Shown in pieces: positions 22,876-35,650 of a stretch of DNA of 64,000 bases (the stretch's first letter is position 1; every line of letters starts with the position of its first letter). Both the position numbers and the translations under genes were made by a program. Origin of the DNA: Carnegiea gigantea (lineage: Eukaryota; Streptophyta; Magnoliopsida; Caryophyllales; Cactaceae); NCBI GenBank assembly GCA_029747015.1, contig JAKOGI010000349.1:122501-186500 (forward strand), in the 5' to 3' direction. Below the pieces are notes generated by a model. That model was not told the origin of the DNA. It made no database searches and saw nothing but the letters and a program-made list of their open reading frames with translations.

Positions 22876-24180
22876 ATTAGTACCCCCATTTCCACAACCA
22901 GTCATTACTGCGTCACGATACGTGAACATGCACCGTCGTCATTCACTAACATTAATACATGTACATGTAGAGACGCAATTGCACACATATATACAAGTAC
23001 AGAAATGAATATCTGCATACCTCAAGAAGGATGGCACAACCATTCAGCTACACATCATTGATAGGTCCCAATAACTTCAACTGGAGCTCATCCAATGATT
23101 ACACAAGGACTGCCAAATTGCATCTGACCATATATACTCCCCTAAATCCTACACATCATTCGCATATTTCTTCATAGACCATGCAACACCATACAGTGTC
23201 CGCAAAAAGAACAATCTGCTAAGAACCATGCAGACAAACAACCGCATGCACACCGCGATGATATCTTCTTCACTATTCTTATTGCACAACTTAGACATTG
23301 CATGAATGTCATTCCATAAAATACTTCTCCTCCCTTCTTTTTGAAACTTCCACTTACCTCTTTTGGCCACTACTATTTCACCATGCGGTCCCTTACCATC
23401 CTCTATAAATCACCACTAACCTGCTCACCATCAAACTCTACCCTCCTCTCAATCGCCGAAGGACAAGTTATGACGTCACATCAAATACAGTAAATGGGAC
23501 AAGCCTCCCCTCTATCCTAAATGCCCTCCCACTTGGAACCCATCACCTAACAAGTGCAAGGATCGACTCTCTCCGGAGACCAAACGAGCAATATTATAGA
23601 ACAGACTTCAATATCGTTCGCTTAATAGCTTTCACATGTACAAGTCCTAACCTACTTACAAAGTCAACTATTATATCCAATATCACCCTCCCATGTAAGA
23701 TATGATCAAGACCTACAAGCACCCCACCCCAGGGTCATCCCTAATCACAATCCCATCCCCTGCTACCCTACCCCTCTTATATCTTCCCTTCCCCTCATTA
23801 GGTACCCTCTTCTTGTCATCAAACTTTCTTTTACTACTCTCTATCTTCTTAGCACAATGCAAACCAACATCACCCTTCTCCGTGAAAGAGGCATTACCAT
23901 AACTATCTCCCGTAACGTCCTCATGAATATAGTCGCTTCCTGAACTTGAACCCTAGCACTCCTCTTCTTCTAGAGTCGGCGATCGCTACTGTCTCTTTAT
24001 GGACTCCACCTTCCTTAAAGTTTCTTTTTTCTCACCATAACGAGCACTCATACTTTGCAACTTTATTATTCCTAATTGCATTCACACATTACATACACAA
24101 AAATTATCCCGGGATATTAATGATCATTGAGGGGATACTGACCACATTGATAGCAAACACTTAGCAACAACCAAGGAACA
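22876..24180 (-). pseudogene. Upstream half of broken transposon-type gene (tentative PMD/Ulp1 class)
   Basis: Seen on the minus strand: a basic segment near 23850-23740 (reads KKIESSKRKFDDKKRVP, then GRYKRGRVAG), and a 73-codon open stretch at 23370-23149 (MAKRGKWKFQKEGRRS, then MRLFVCMVLSRLFF, ending MKKYANDV). Beyond its stop the reading continues as LGEYIWSDAIWQSL and later LNGCAILLEV. The series hydrophobic helix, Tyr-x-Asp-Asp/Asn, W-x-x-A-(I/V)-W, L-N-G-C-A-x-x-L-(L/Q)-x resembles the plant mobile domain found in MULE- and Ulp1-associated genes. The family call is from memory of the pattern and is uncertain. It appears to continue across the gypsy insertion into 1-1567. Confidence 0.4.
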
Positions 24181-24489
24181 AACATCCCAAACAAACAACT
24201 GCCTAAGCTAATCTAGATCCTAGGATATGCTTTATACATTGAGGGGTACTGACTACATATCCCAGAATATTAATGATCATTAGCCACCATATGGACATTG
24301 TCTCAATCACACATACACATACAAAACCCACATACCAGCACTCCAACTATTTGCACATTATCTCAATAACAACTTGCCCGAATCGATACCAACCATGCTA
24401 TTCCAAAATCATACAACCAAGTACATTAGGATAACACACTATAATCTATCAAAACGCATAGCATAGTTACTTCAACAACAAAGCCAAAT

Positions 24490-24925
24490 ACCACCCATAT
24501 TACAAACAAATATTCCGGGTTATTGACTGCTGTTTATATGACCTTATACGGTCAACTGTAGATAAGTATCCCATGTTGCACACCTGCAGTAGAGTATCCT
24601 CTTAACTATAGATAACTATCCAGGGTTACTTACCTGAAGTTCAAAGTATGCAATGTAGTCAACTATATACAAATACCCTGGGTTACTGACATGTTGTGCA
24701 CAAGATCTAATCCACTCAATTACAGATAAGTATCCTAAATTGTATTCTTGCAGTTAAGCAGATTATATCCACTCAATTGCAGATAACTATCCAGAGTTAC
24801 TTACCTATAGGTTAAATATTACAATGCACTCAACTACATAAAAATATCCCGGGATTCACCTGTAGTTCATTGAAATGTATCCACTGAACTGCATAGAACT
24901 ATCCCGTGTTATTCACTTACACTTC
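24490..24925. repeat. Degenerate ~56-bp tandem repeat
   Basis: Seven imperfect units, each with a TCAACT(G/A)(T/C)AGATAA-like half followed by (A/G)TATCCCGGGTTACT-like sequence. Unit starts are near 24552, 24603, 24659, 24715, 24772, 24829 and 24884, giving spacings of 51-57 bp. Related single motifs (ATCCCGGGATATTAATGATC) occur further left at 24106 and 24259. Not obviously coding. Confidence 0.7.
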
Positions 24926-25355
24926 TCATGAAACAAACCATTAAAGTGCTAAAATAATTAAAATAAACAAACAACCACAAATTCCATAGTTAATTACCCC
25001 CAAAATGCCCCCTTACCACTCAACCTTTACCCAACACACCAAATACGCAACTCCCATTATCCAACATTATCACCCACTTCCCCCCCTCTAATTTCAAGAC
25101 AAACACTTCAAACCCTCAATTTCTCATCAACACATCCTAAACATTAACATCCTGAATTTATCACAAAAACCAAAAAAAAAAAAAAACACAAATTAAATTG
25201 GAGATCAAGAACTTCCCTCTCACTACTAGATGCTCCTTACTTTACCACCCACTCGCCTTGCCGCTGAACTCCACTCACACAAAGGGTACAATGCGCCCTT
25301 GTCACCTCCCCCCACCGTCAACCACCACTGCCAACTAAAGCCAAACACCAAGCTT

Positions 25356-25440
25356 CACTACAAAAAAATGCTCATTTCCCTCTGCCGACACCTCTTTCCC
25401 TCTGTCGACACCTTCTTCCTCACTTTCGAAGTCGTCCTCA
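25356..25440 (+). mobile_element. Possible CACTA-type terminus
   Basis: CACTACAAAAAAATG at 25356 followed by a short direct repeat (TCTGCCGACACC and TCTGTCGACACC, 25380-25412) resembles a CACTA terminal inverted repeat with subterminal repeats. No inverted partner was found nearby, so it may be an isolated remnant or chance. Confidence 0.3.
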
Positions 25441-25689
25441 ATAGTTGGTCATCCCCTTCTTCCCCAGCTGCTTTTCTCTCCTCGGTTACCCTCTCCACAT
25501 TAACTGTTCCACCAAAGGAAACACAAAGCATGACCAACGAAATAATTTTCAAAATGAAAGTTAATTATCAAGGGTATTTTTGGCAATTCATCCCCACCTC
25601 CTCCCCCTACAATACCACATCCCAAAAAAAAAAAAAACCTAACTGTGTGGGTACCACTTAAATTGACACCTAACTGTCCCAAAAAATAC

Positions 25690-27185
25690 TCCCTAGGCCA
25701 CTACAAATTAGCCTAACATGTTTTGGGCATTTTTCTATTGTATCGCGTCTCTCTATCTTTTTCTGTCAAATATCGAATAAGTGTTGTGTTTTTATATTAT
25801 TATTGAGTCAAATATGTTGTTACCAAATTTAATTCGTAAAATATATTCCCTTATGAGATATTAATGTAGAATTTTTTTTTCAAAAACTAACATATAACGA
25901 TATCATTATTAATATTATGCTTTCATAGCTTTTCATTTGCCTAACATCACAATTTATGAATCATAAGGTAGACTTTTTCTTTTACTTCTTTCATCTTGTA
26001 TTCGCAGTCAAACTTTAAAAAAATAGAAAGTCAATTATGAACTGTATTTGATATTGTTGAATAGGATTTTCAATTAATATAAATGGGATTAAAAAATGAA
26101 TGTTTTTAACATGATGAATGAGATGGAAAGAGTAACGCTCTAACAATATTGGAATATTTTCTTTTTTAATCATTGAGTAATAGCACTAACGTAAATAGCA
26201 CCGTATGTTCGCACACACTCTTAACTTATCGAAAGAGTTAACTTTTTCAAAACATATCATTTTACAAAGGAAAATAATTTTTCAAGCGAACTGTGTAATT
26301 TAGAGCAAGTTCGTGCAAGGCAGGCCCTTGTTACTAGTCATGTTCATAAAGGAGGTTAGAAATATCAGTAAGTCCTCCTTACTAGTTATGTCATAAACAA
26401 GGTGAGAAATATCAACAACCCCGTGCAGCTGTCGACAAAAATATTTTATGTTAGTATATTCCCCTATCAAAGTTTGATGAATTTTAATAGGGTTAAGCAA
26501 GATTCTCAAGTACCTTAAAGCTACGTGGAACCAGTTAAATGATTCCGGTTTTGGTTAATATAAAAGAGGAATCAGTGCAATTAGTTTTGATTCTGGTTCT
26601 CAAAAAATAATCCGAAACCAGTTTAGATAAAGGAAAAATGTATAATTTTTGATTTTTTAATACATTTTCTTTTGTTTCTCTATTCCTTTTCTATTTGTTT
26701 CTTTCCTCTACAAAATGACTCTTCAAATACTGAATTTAATGCAGTATCAATTAATTTTTGCTATTAATTGGATAATAAATCATTGTATTTGTCAAGTAAC
26801 TAAGATTTAAAAAAATAGAAACTTAATAAATTAACTTTCTTTCTGTGTAAACTTAAAAGAAGAAGTTAGGATAAGATCGAACACCCTCTCTCCCACTACA
26901 AATAAATAAAAAATTTAATTTATTAGATGTAAAATTTCAACATTAGTCGTAGAGGGTACCTTGGAATTGGAACCAGAACCTGAGGTTCTTAGTTCGATTC
27001 TCAAAGGTTAGGAAATGATTTGACCGGTTCTCAATTTTTTGGGTGGGTACCCAGAATAGCTCACCTATAGCTTTTTACTTCTGAACATGCTTACTCACAC
27101 CCACGTGGTAACTACTGTCACTCTAGTTACTACAAGTGTAAGTCCTATCACATGTGTAGCTAAGGGTATATATACATCTTCTAAT
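25690..27185. other. AT-rich intergenic sequence, no gene
   Basis: AT-rich, with poly-A/T runs and no open frame longer than about 70 codons that resembles a protein. No LTR ends, inverted repeats or tandem arrays recognised. Confidence 0.6.
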
Positions 27186-27318
27186 ATGTCTATATATAAG
27201 TAGGTGTTAATTAACCTAATTGGTACAGTCTCTGAGAGTCATTATCAGAGACCTAGGTTTAAATCCCGCCTATATCATCCTTTGTGCCTTATTCACATCA
27301 AAAAAAATGTCTATATAT
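27186..27318 (+). mobile_element. tRNA-derived SINE with 12-bp target-site duplication
   Basis: A perfect direct repeat ATGTCTATATAT at 27186-27197 and 27307-27318 brackets a 109-bp insert (27198-27306) that ends in seven A residues. Inside lie an A-box-like CCTAATTGGTACAG (27215-27228) and a B-box GGTTTAAATCC (27256-27266, one change from GGTTCAAATCC), spaced as in a tRNA promoter. Short length, RNA polymerase III boxes, A tail and target duplication are the hallmarks of a plant SINE. It would be mobilised by LINE machinery in trans. Confidence 0.8.
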
Positions 27319-27361
27319 GTAACCTATATCTCCTACCCATTAGCTGCTTACATGTGCCTAA

Positions 27362-27424
27362 GTGTCTCTCTCTTTCTCTCTCTCTCTCTCTCCCCCCCTC
27401 TCTCTCTTTCTCTGTCTCTTTCTC
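27362..27424. repeat. (CT)n microsatellite
   Basis: An imperfect CT run interrupted by a C tract, shortly after the SINE. Confidence 0.9.
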
Positions 27425-27621
27425 TTATTCATGTAGCCAAAATCTTCATTGCCATCACCTATATGGCCACTAATGATATGTATGTTGATAATTCTAATAT
27501 CTTGTTGAACATTTCTCTGATTATTACATATTTATTTATGATTTCACCTTTATTGGTTGTGGTGTCTAATGTGTCACATAAAGAAATGCATTTTGAAAAT
27601 AGAATGTTTTTTTACTTCAAG

Positions 27622-28150
27622 TGTTAGAAGTTGAAACACTAGGAAATGCTTAATAATGTAAGATAGAAGTCACACAACCAAGCACAAGCAATAAACGAGA
27701 ACAAGTTTATCACAAATTCTCGTGGCTTAGTTCGAACCACTTGTTGGAGGATTAGTTACACCCAACTCTTGATATAGTTGCTACTCGTTAGTGGTTCAAC
27801 TCTGGGCTACATGGCCCTGGCTATCCTCGTGCACTTGAGGAGAACCGAGTGGAAACAAGAAAAATTCGAGCACCCAAGATTTTATGAGAGAATTTAGTAA
27901 GAGGAGATCTAAAACGTTTGTGTGTGTTTTCTGAATGAAGAGGAGCCTATTCTATAGGAAAATTTTTAACCATAGAAGGAAGCAAATAGAAGAGCTAAAA
28001 CTAAACCTATAATTAAAGGGCAAGAGATAAGTTATTAACGATTACAAAATAAACTCTCGAAAGGTAACAAAATATTTGCCGACATCAGTCTAATACTTTT
28101 TAAAACTTTTAGACTGATTTTATGTACAAATATATATTTTTTATATATCA
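27622..28150 (-). repeat. LTR-like block, possibly a solo copia LTR
   Basis: On the minus strand it opens TGATATATAAAA and ends CTTCTAACA (TG...CA). Its second half (GCCACGAGAATTTGTGATAA, then CTTGTTCTCGTTTATTGC) is reminiscent of copia LTR leaders. Flanking 5-mers TCAAG and CCACA do not match, and no polypurine tract or primer site adjoins it, so the call is tentative. Confidence 0.4.
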
Positions 28151-28919
28151 CCACACCACACTACTTCGCGACACGCCCTATGCCCTATGCCTTATGCAGT
28201 CGGTGCGTATGTGCATGTTTACCAACCCATCCATGCTTTGAACCCAAACATTATTTAAGGGTTCTATGTAGGTAGAGGTATAAACGAAAAAACACACACA
28301 CACACACACACACTCTCTCTCTCTCTCTCTCTCTCTTCTTCCTTTATGGGATAAGAGTTTCACTTTCTTATTTTCCATTTGCAAGCCTCCCAAAACTTTA
28401 AAATTTTGTATCAAAGTCCATATTTCCCACATAACACAAATTTTTAAAAAAAATGAATTTTTGCTTAAAACATGGATGAGCAAAAGGAGAAAGGTTTAAG
28501 TGTCAGTGCTCGGACTTGAACTTAGTCCCGAGTCACTATAGTATCAAATCACTACTTGTTAAGGAAACTAGAACTTCGATAGAAAATGTGATGTCTACCA
28601 CTAGTTCACTCACCTTGTCTCACGTATTGATTATGTTTATACAATCATTTGGCACTTTTAATAGCTCTATGCCCTTTTATGAACGCTCAATAGTGCTGTA
28701 GAGAGTATCCCACACTCTCAAAGAAGGAAACTCACGTTCACACCAAAGTAGGTTAATCCATCAAGTATGTGCTATCTCCATATACCGCCAGAAGGCCATG
28801 GATCCGTTATGAGTCTAACTCATCCCCTATCTCATTCATTGAATTCATATATCAAGATTTACACAACAAATCATCATAGGGATGAATAACATTTCTAGTG
28901 CCTTTATTGAATTTATTCT
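28151..28919. other. Intergenic stretch with compound microsatellite, no gene
   Basis: Contains an (AC)n(TC)n run at 28292-28335. The part from about 28740 is probably the 3' untranslated tail of the copia relic to the right. No coding region supported. Confidence 0.5.
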
Positions 28920-31786
28920 ATAATTTTAGTTGACCTATTGAACCCCAAAGGGTTGGGCTTCACTATTCATAAATTCATGCAATGGGCATTAGCCCTATCC
29001 CCTCGATGTTTAATAATCATTCTCTTACAAAGGCCCTTCGTTAGAGGGTTAGCTAAATTCCTCTTTAACTTTACATAATTTAAAGATATATCTCCATTCC
29101 TAATGCGATTTCTCATAATATTGTGTCTCAAGCGAATGTGTCTTCTTTTTGGGTGTACACACTATTCTTTTCCACTACAGTCGAGGCCTGATTATCACAA
29201 CACAAAGAAACTGGTGGAATTGGCTTACTACATAATGGCTTGTTCACTCGCAACTCCCTTAGCCATTTGCTTCCTTACTTGCCAATTCAAGAACAACAAA
29301 GTCAGATTCTATAGTTTAATTAGCAGTATGATTGTTTGGTTGATTTGCCTCCTCTAGTTAAGGTAAACACATGACCACTGGTCGAGTTTATTTCATCATT
29401 TCCTATGACCTAGTTTACATTAGTGTATCCCTCAACCTTTTGAAGGGTAACCATATTGTAAGCCCCAATTCATAGCGCTCTTGGATATCTAAGCTGAGCA
29501 TTCTAATGTTCTCAACTAGGATTATGTACATACCAACTTAATTGACTAACAACATAAGTAATGTCCAGTCTAGTATAACTCATTAAAACATGACACTGCA
29601 TATAATCTTAGCATATTATAATTACGCAGCTGGATTCCTTTATTCTATTTGAAGCATGTACTAGAATCATACGCTATTTTCAAAGGGTCTATGTTAAAGT
29701 GATTAAATTTTCTCAAAATCTTTTCAATATAATGAGATTGATTAAGGGAAAAGCAAATTCATATTTTTTCACTTTGACTATAAGGGTCAAATAAGCTTCA
29801 CCAAGATCCTTCATTTCAAACTTAGAATTCAGGAAATTCTTAGTTAGTATTATCACTTCTAGTTGTCAACCTATAAGCATAAAATGACAACATCATGCTC
29901 ATCAAATTTAAGTGCACACATGAATTAGATTTATTAAGCACAAAACCATATGACAAAAGTGTTTTATCAAATTTCTCACACCACTATTTTTGGTGCTTGT
30001 TTTAGACTATATAAAGATTTTACCAATTTACATACATTACGCTGATGAACTATCATTCTCTCAATTCGTCTCATGAAAATCTCTTCTTCTAGGTCTCCAT
30101 TTATGAAAGCTATTTTCACATCCATTTGATGAACAAGTGAATCCTGTATGGTGCAAGGGAGATTAATGCTCTAATTGTTGCAACTTTTATCATTGGTTAG
30201 TAAGTGCCAAAATAATCTATGTATTTCTTTTCATTATTTCCTCTTATTAAAAGTCTGGCTTTGAACTTATCAATTGACCTGTTAGCCTTCAATTTCTTTT
30301 TAAAGACGTATTTGCCACTTAAAGACTTACATCCCTTTGGTGGATTAGTTAATATCCAAGTACAATTAGACATGATATGATCAAGTTCATCACTAACAAC
30401 CTCATTCCAAAATTTAGAATCCATTTGACTCAAAGCTTCCTTACAGGTTCTACAGTCCTCTTCTAAAATAAATACTTTTACAAAGTTTTCATTCAAGTCT
30501 CTAAGTAATTCATATCACCATTTTCACGAGTTAAGAAGATAGTAGCAAAATCAAGGCTAAAAGAGGATTCATTTCTGGGCCTTTTGCTGCGTCTACGCTC
30601 AATTTTCTCACTGTTATTAGTTGATAACTAACAGGTAATATTGGTATAGCTGGCAATATGCAAGGTGTACAAGTTTTTATGGGAAACACATTCTTAAAAA
30701 ATTCAGCATCTATAAATTCATGAATAGGACCAAACACACCATTTTCATGAATAAGAATAAATCTATAAATAACACTATTTTGAGCATAGCCATTGAAAAC
30801 AAAATCAACACTTTCTAGACCTCTCTTCCTCCTTTAAGGGTCTGGTATACCGACTGTGACTAGCCAATCCCTCACTTTAAGGTAATTCAGATTGGGAGCA
30901 TGTGGCTACCACATTTTATAAGGAGTCTTGTTTACTTTCTTATGAGGTATTTTGTTAAGAACATGACATGTAGAAAGAATAGTCGCCCCCCACATATTGG
31001 TAGGTAAACTAGAGCCAATAAGTATGACATTCATCATATCTTTAACGGTCCAATTCTTTGTTTCAGTTATCTAATTTTGCAGAGGCGCGTAAAGAGTTGT
31101 GATCACATGGATTATCCCATTTTTCACAAAATGGATTCGAGAGTGTTCAATTTCATATTCCCCTCCATGGTCAGACCTAAGTCTCTTAATCCTTTTCTCT
31201 AACTGATTTTCTGCCTCTATTTTGTACTTTGCAACAATCTATTCAACCTCATCCTTAAATCTAAGTAAGCAAAATTTAGTGAACTTAGACCGGTCGTTTA
31301 TGAAGGTTGCATAACACATTTTACATACCACCTCGACTCACAGTACTTTTGAAATCCCCTAAGTCATTATGTATCAATTCTAATAGAATTGTCTTTATAC
31401 TAATTTATTAAATGGTTTCCTGGGGTGTTTAGCCTCTACACAAACTTGAACATTTATGTCATTCAGCCTTAGATAAGTTAGGAATTAAGCACAACTATTT
31501 TAATTGCTTCATAAAAGCCACATTCAAATGTCCATGTCTAGCATGCCATGTTTTTAGGAACTCAGCAATATAAGTAGAATTAGAAGCATACTCCGCATTA
31601 TTATCAATTCATAAATGTTTTTGTGCTGAGTGAAACAAAAATGTTGTAATAGAAACAAAGAAAACATATAACTAAAAATTCGAGCGAGTTCCCACACCCA
31701 GCAACCTAAGTTTAGCTGCATAGAGGATCTTATCTTGGATGTCAGCCAAGGAAGCTCTATTACCATTCCTTACTTCCCCTAGCCAC
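28920..31786 (-). pseudogene. Decayed Ty1-copia pol (integrase, RT, end of RNase H)
   Basis: Minus-strand order from 31786: a GAG-pre-integrase-like WHARHGHLN near 31545; the integrase core with LRSDHGGEYEIEHS near 31160 and the downstream HVLNKIPHKKVNKTPYK near 30930; the copia linker YLKVRDWLV and VFNGYAQNSVIYRF (30880-30760); the reverse transcriptase opening (KEALSQMDSKFWNEVV, then KYVFKKKLKANRSIDKFKAR, 30450-30240); and near 29130-29020 the RNase H end with ISLNYVKLKRNLANPLTKGL. The catalytic YVDD region between is not readable. Numerous stops and shifts. The left LTR and gag are not identified. The relic is truncated at 31786 by the next element. Confidence 0.75.
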
Positions 31787-32618
31787 TTTACAAAATTTTT
31801 AAGCTAAAATATAAATGCCGTAAGTGCACAACTCATCGTTGTATTGCTTACGGGTCGTCTCCTCAAGGATGGGGTGAAATTAGGCCACAATTATCCTAAA
31901 TTAACATGAGCTATTTACAAAATCTAATAAGTAAAAGCTAAAAGATTTATGCCTAAATATAAATAAAAAATTTACTCTCAGAGAGTAAATACCAATCATT
32001 CACATTATTTGTATAACTAAGGTTTAAGTAGTAACTAACATAGCCTACTAATATATGTCTAATCATCAACAAAACTCTAAGGAAGCTAAACTCATATTAG
32101 AATTAAAGAGGACACAAGCTAAAAGATTTATGACTCGTGAGGATAGTGGATGGTGGTGATGATGATGCTGGTGGCGAGTGAGGTGCTGGTGCTATGCGGA
32201 GAGCAAAGAAGACAAAGGCAATAAGAAGGTGAAGGCTTCTATCAGGCCTGATTGAGGAGAAGAGGACAAAGAAAGAATTAAGGGGAGGGGATGTTCTGGT
32301 CATATGCTAGGCACGAGGGTGGGTTGGTGATTGATCATGTAAGAGGCACGCATGGGAAGGCCTGGTAGGGATCTTTGGGTTTTAATTTATTTTTCTTTTT
32401 TTTAATATCTTTGGTGATCGGCCTTGACTGAATACAGGCCAAGTCAAGTGAGAGCTGAGCCCAAAACTCTCAATTCAGTATTTTCCATATTCTTTGTCTC
32501 CATTTTTCTGACTTTTTCAAGGCCTACAAAAACAAAATAAATTCTTAATTTCATATTTATTTTGAGCATGAATTAAGTATAATGGTATAGTAAAAATATC
32601 ATATTTTTGATGCGAACA
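31787..32618 (-). repeat. 3' LTR of Athila/Tat-like element, internally deleted
   Basis: The segment 31806-32105 matches 35942-36245, and 32130-32370 matches 37280-37497. About 1 kb present between those blocks in the right LTR is missing here. On the minus strand it opens TGTTCGCATC at 32618. Confidence 0.75.
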
Positions 32619-32636
32619 AATACCCCCACACCATGA
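32619..32636 (-). promoter_or_regulatory. Polypurine tract of Athila/Tat-like element
   Basis: The minus strand reads GGTGTGGGGGTATT immediately before TGTTCGCATC. Confidence 0.6.
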
Positions 32637-34808
32637 TTTTGCTCGTACTAAACTAAAATGAATTAAACTACCTAAAAAGAAATGGAAAATAAGGAAAAGA
32701 AAATCCTAACTCACTTTCGTAGGAATCACGGTTACATTTAGCATGTGCAACAAGCCCTTTAAACTTCTTGGTCTCTCCAGCAGACGAGTGAGGTCTTGTG
32801 AGAGTTTTCTAGTGAAATACCCATAAAAATCTTTTCAAAAACAAAGAAAACTCTTTTTGGTTTTTTCCAAAACATGATAATATATATACAAATAATGGGG
32901 AAATTATATACAAGATTTTGGCAATTGCATCACCCTAGTAGCCAAATAACTAAATTATACTCAAAAAAGAATGTGAAATCAAAAGATATCTAAGTCACAA
33001 GAAGCACCCTGACTTCTATTTTTTACCTTAAACATCAACATGTAATGATATGTACACCCTTGGTGCATGTGCAAATGTGTATCAATTCATATGAATTAAG
33101 GTTCTAACATTGACGCGATCCTCAATTCCTTTCTTAATTGCCTTCTTTGATCTTTGTTTTCTTTTTTTTTAAGAAATAGTAATGTACACACCCTAGATCC
33201 ACTTGACTTATAAATATTTGGAGCTTCCCTAAAAAGGGGGTTTTATTAGAATATGCAAAACATTTCATTGCCCAAATAGATATGTAATCAAGTAAAATAG
33301 CACATATTCAAACCAATTAAATATATGAAATAAAGATGGTGGTTTTGAACATTGATGCTCAGATTTTACTCACATTTTAGGCTTTTTTTCATTATTTCCC
33401 TTTTTTTAATTATTTTGAGAGCTTAGAAGGCAACTTTGATAAACAAAAAGTTCACATATCAACCTAACAATAAGACCCAAAGAATTGATGGTAAAATGAG
33501 CAAGGCAGCTACGAAATCACACATATGAGATGACGTTTTTATGAAAAATCAAATCTACATCCTTAACTAGACATCTCATCCTGCAAACTCTATTTACATG
33601 TATCTTAATAACCTAGCAACACGAGATCAATCACATAAGTAAGCACGCTAGTCCGTAAAGAAAAATCAAATCATTTTGGATTTCAGAAGATTTTCAAAAA
33701 ATACGTACAAATGGGCACCTTAGTCCAATGTCAAAACTCCACAATGTCCTCATTGTAGGAACTAAGGTGCCAAAAAGCAATCGCATAAGCAATAAAATAG
33801 CAAACCTAACTCCAATCGACAGGTATATACAAACTGACCCCACTAACACATACAAAGGAAAACCAAACAAAAACCAAAATACAAAACAAAACAAAACCAT
33901 ATAAATAAAAACAAAAACAAAGAAAACACTAACGCATATTTACAAAAGAAACAAAAACAAAAGAAAAGAAAAACAAAACACAAAAGAAAAGAAAAACAAA
34001 ACATAAAACATACCACTAAAAAACAAAAAACAAGGTTGACAATTGCCAACTCAACTTAATAAATCCCAAATTTCTCCTCAAAATTGATCACCAACACAAT
34101 CACAATTCTAAATATCCACAATTATGTACATAAAGAAGGAAAGAAAGAAAAGAGAAGAAAAGAAAAAAGAGAATAGGGAAGGGTGGAACGATCATACCAA
34201 GTTGGGCACTAAATGTATCCAAACTAACAATCCTTACAAGTTGCTATGCATATCAAAAGCCAACGAGGCTCGTAACAACTTGTCAATGATCAAGAACAAT
34301 CCTCATAGAAATGAAACTAGTAAGAAATAGGAGGTCTTGCCCAAATAAAATGCATAAGTGAAATACAACTCAAGGCTCTCTTGAGCTTATTAAAGCTCTC
34401 AGCGCAATCAAAAGAGAGATGTGTATATGCAAAATCAGACACACAGGTCAATGGTCTAACAATGATGTGATTATATGAATGCATAGACCATTTAGAGTAG
34501 TCTGAATGACCTGAATGAAGTCCAACATCTCTAAGAATGGATGGGAGAGGACCTCAGCAAAGCAAATCAAATGAGATATGAAAATCAATTAGAATGGCCT
34601 AAAGTCAAGTCGTTCACCTCAAAATCATCCTCGGGCCTCTCTATGTAAAAATCACCACGAATCTGATCTAAACAAGTATTACCAAGCACAAAAGTCTTAG
34701 ACTCTATAAAAGTAGACTCGATAGGGTCTAAAGAAGGGTGAAAATGGGGAGGGAAGAAGAAAGGGGTGAAGTGGGAGGGGTGGGAGCTAAGTCAAGGGAA
34801 GACTCAAC
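32637..34808. other. Non-coding interior of Athila/Tat-like element
   Basis: No domains recognised. 33860-34030 is an A-rich low-complexity tract of CAAAA/GAAAA type; open frames through it on the minus strand are Phe/Val-rich artefacts. Confidence 0.6.
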
Positions 34809-35650
34809 TTAAATGGGTTTATCAAGCTCTATGTGAGGTGTCAACTCACTCAGCTTGACAACATAAGGCTCACTAAGAGAATGCTCCTCAAAAAACATAT
34901 CCTCTAACTCATCAAACATGCCACGCTGATCATCAAGGCTATCATCATTCTCAAATCCATCTCCCTCCTCAAGCTCTCTCAAGGGAGTGAAAGGAGGAGA
35001 CGAATTATGAACGGTCAGACTACCCTTAGAGGTGTCGTTGACTATGCTAAACTCCAAGGATGGCTCAACTGCTACCTCCTTGAGGTCATCACAATGTGTA
35101 TCATCATGAAAATCATGCTTTAAAGGAATCGATGTCTCCTCTTAACATCAAAGTCCTCACAAGACCTAACCTCAACTATAGGAGAGCCTAAACTAAGGTG
35201 GGTCTTGAGTCAATTATGCAAGAAAAGCTCCCTATTAAAAGGGACCAATGCGTCTAATCTATGCAACTACCAAGTAGTGGACAAGAATTGACATTATGAT
35301 CAAAGGAATCACGATAATTGCATGAAACAGGAGCACATGGAGTATGAGAGTGCTCATAAGATATACCACCAACTAAAGGTGTAGCATGTACGGGTCAAGA
35401 ATGGGGTAACTGAAGGTCTCTCTAGCACTGTCATACTCCCAAGTATGAGGAGTCAAATATTTAAAGAAATCCCATATTTCATCTAAAGTCCTAGTAAACA
35501 AACATCCTAAACCCCCAAGTTACATAGTCTCCACATGACCTCAATATTTATTATTCAAACCCTAAAAAATTACTAGGCAAATTTTCTCAAAATATCGATT
35601 AACACATTGAGCATGAGATTCATTCAATTTACTCAAATATCGCTAAAATA
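34809..35650 (-). pseudogene. Gag remnant of Athila/Tat-like element
   Basis: The minus strand near 35500-35420 reads FTRTLDEIWDFFKYLTPHTW. This resembles the tail of plant Athila/Tat gag, where a cysteine-containing LxETMxxGxFL block is followed by an EAWDFLxxLAExxxxWE pattern. An upstream fragment near 35590-35520 (FEKICLVIF, GHVETM) fits the preceding gag helix. Further on, an open acidic stretch at 35057-34809 (ELEEGDGFENDDSL, then FDELEDMFFEEH) is of unknown role, perhaps the remainder of a gag-like protein. Stops separate the pieces. Confidence 0.5.

Noticed and set aside
25230..25661. 143-codon plus-strand ORF
   Set aside because: Low-complexity Ser/Thr/Pro translation across a CACTA-like terminus and poly-A tract; no domain or supporting context.
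27204..27280. Possible tRNA gene (A- and B-box)
   Set aside because: No acceptor stem or cloverleaf could be formed, and target duplications plus an A tail show a SINE.
33694..34049. Hydrophobic Phe/Val-rich ORFs on the minus strand resembling membrane proteins
   Set aside because: They are translations of an A-rich CAAAA/GAAAA low-complexity tract.
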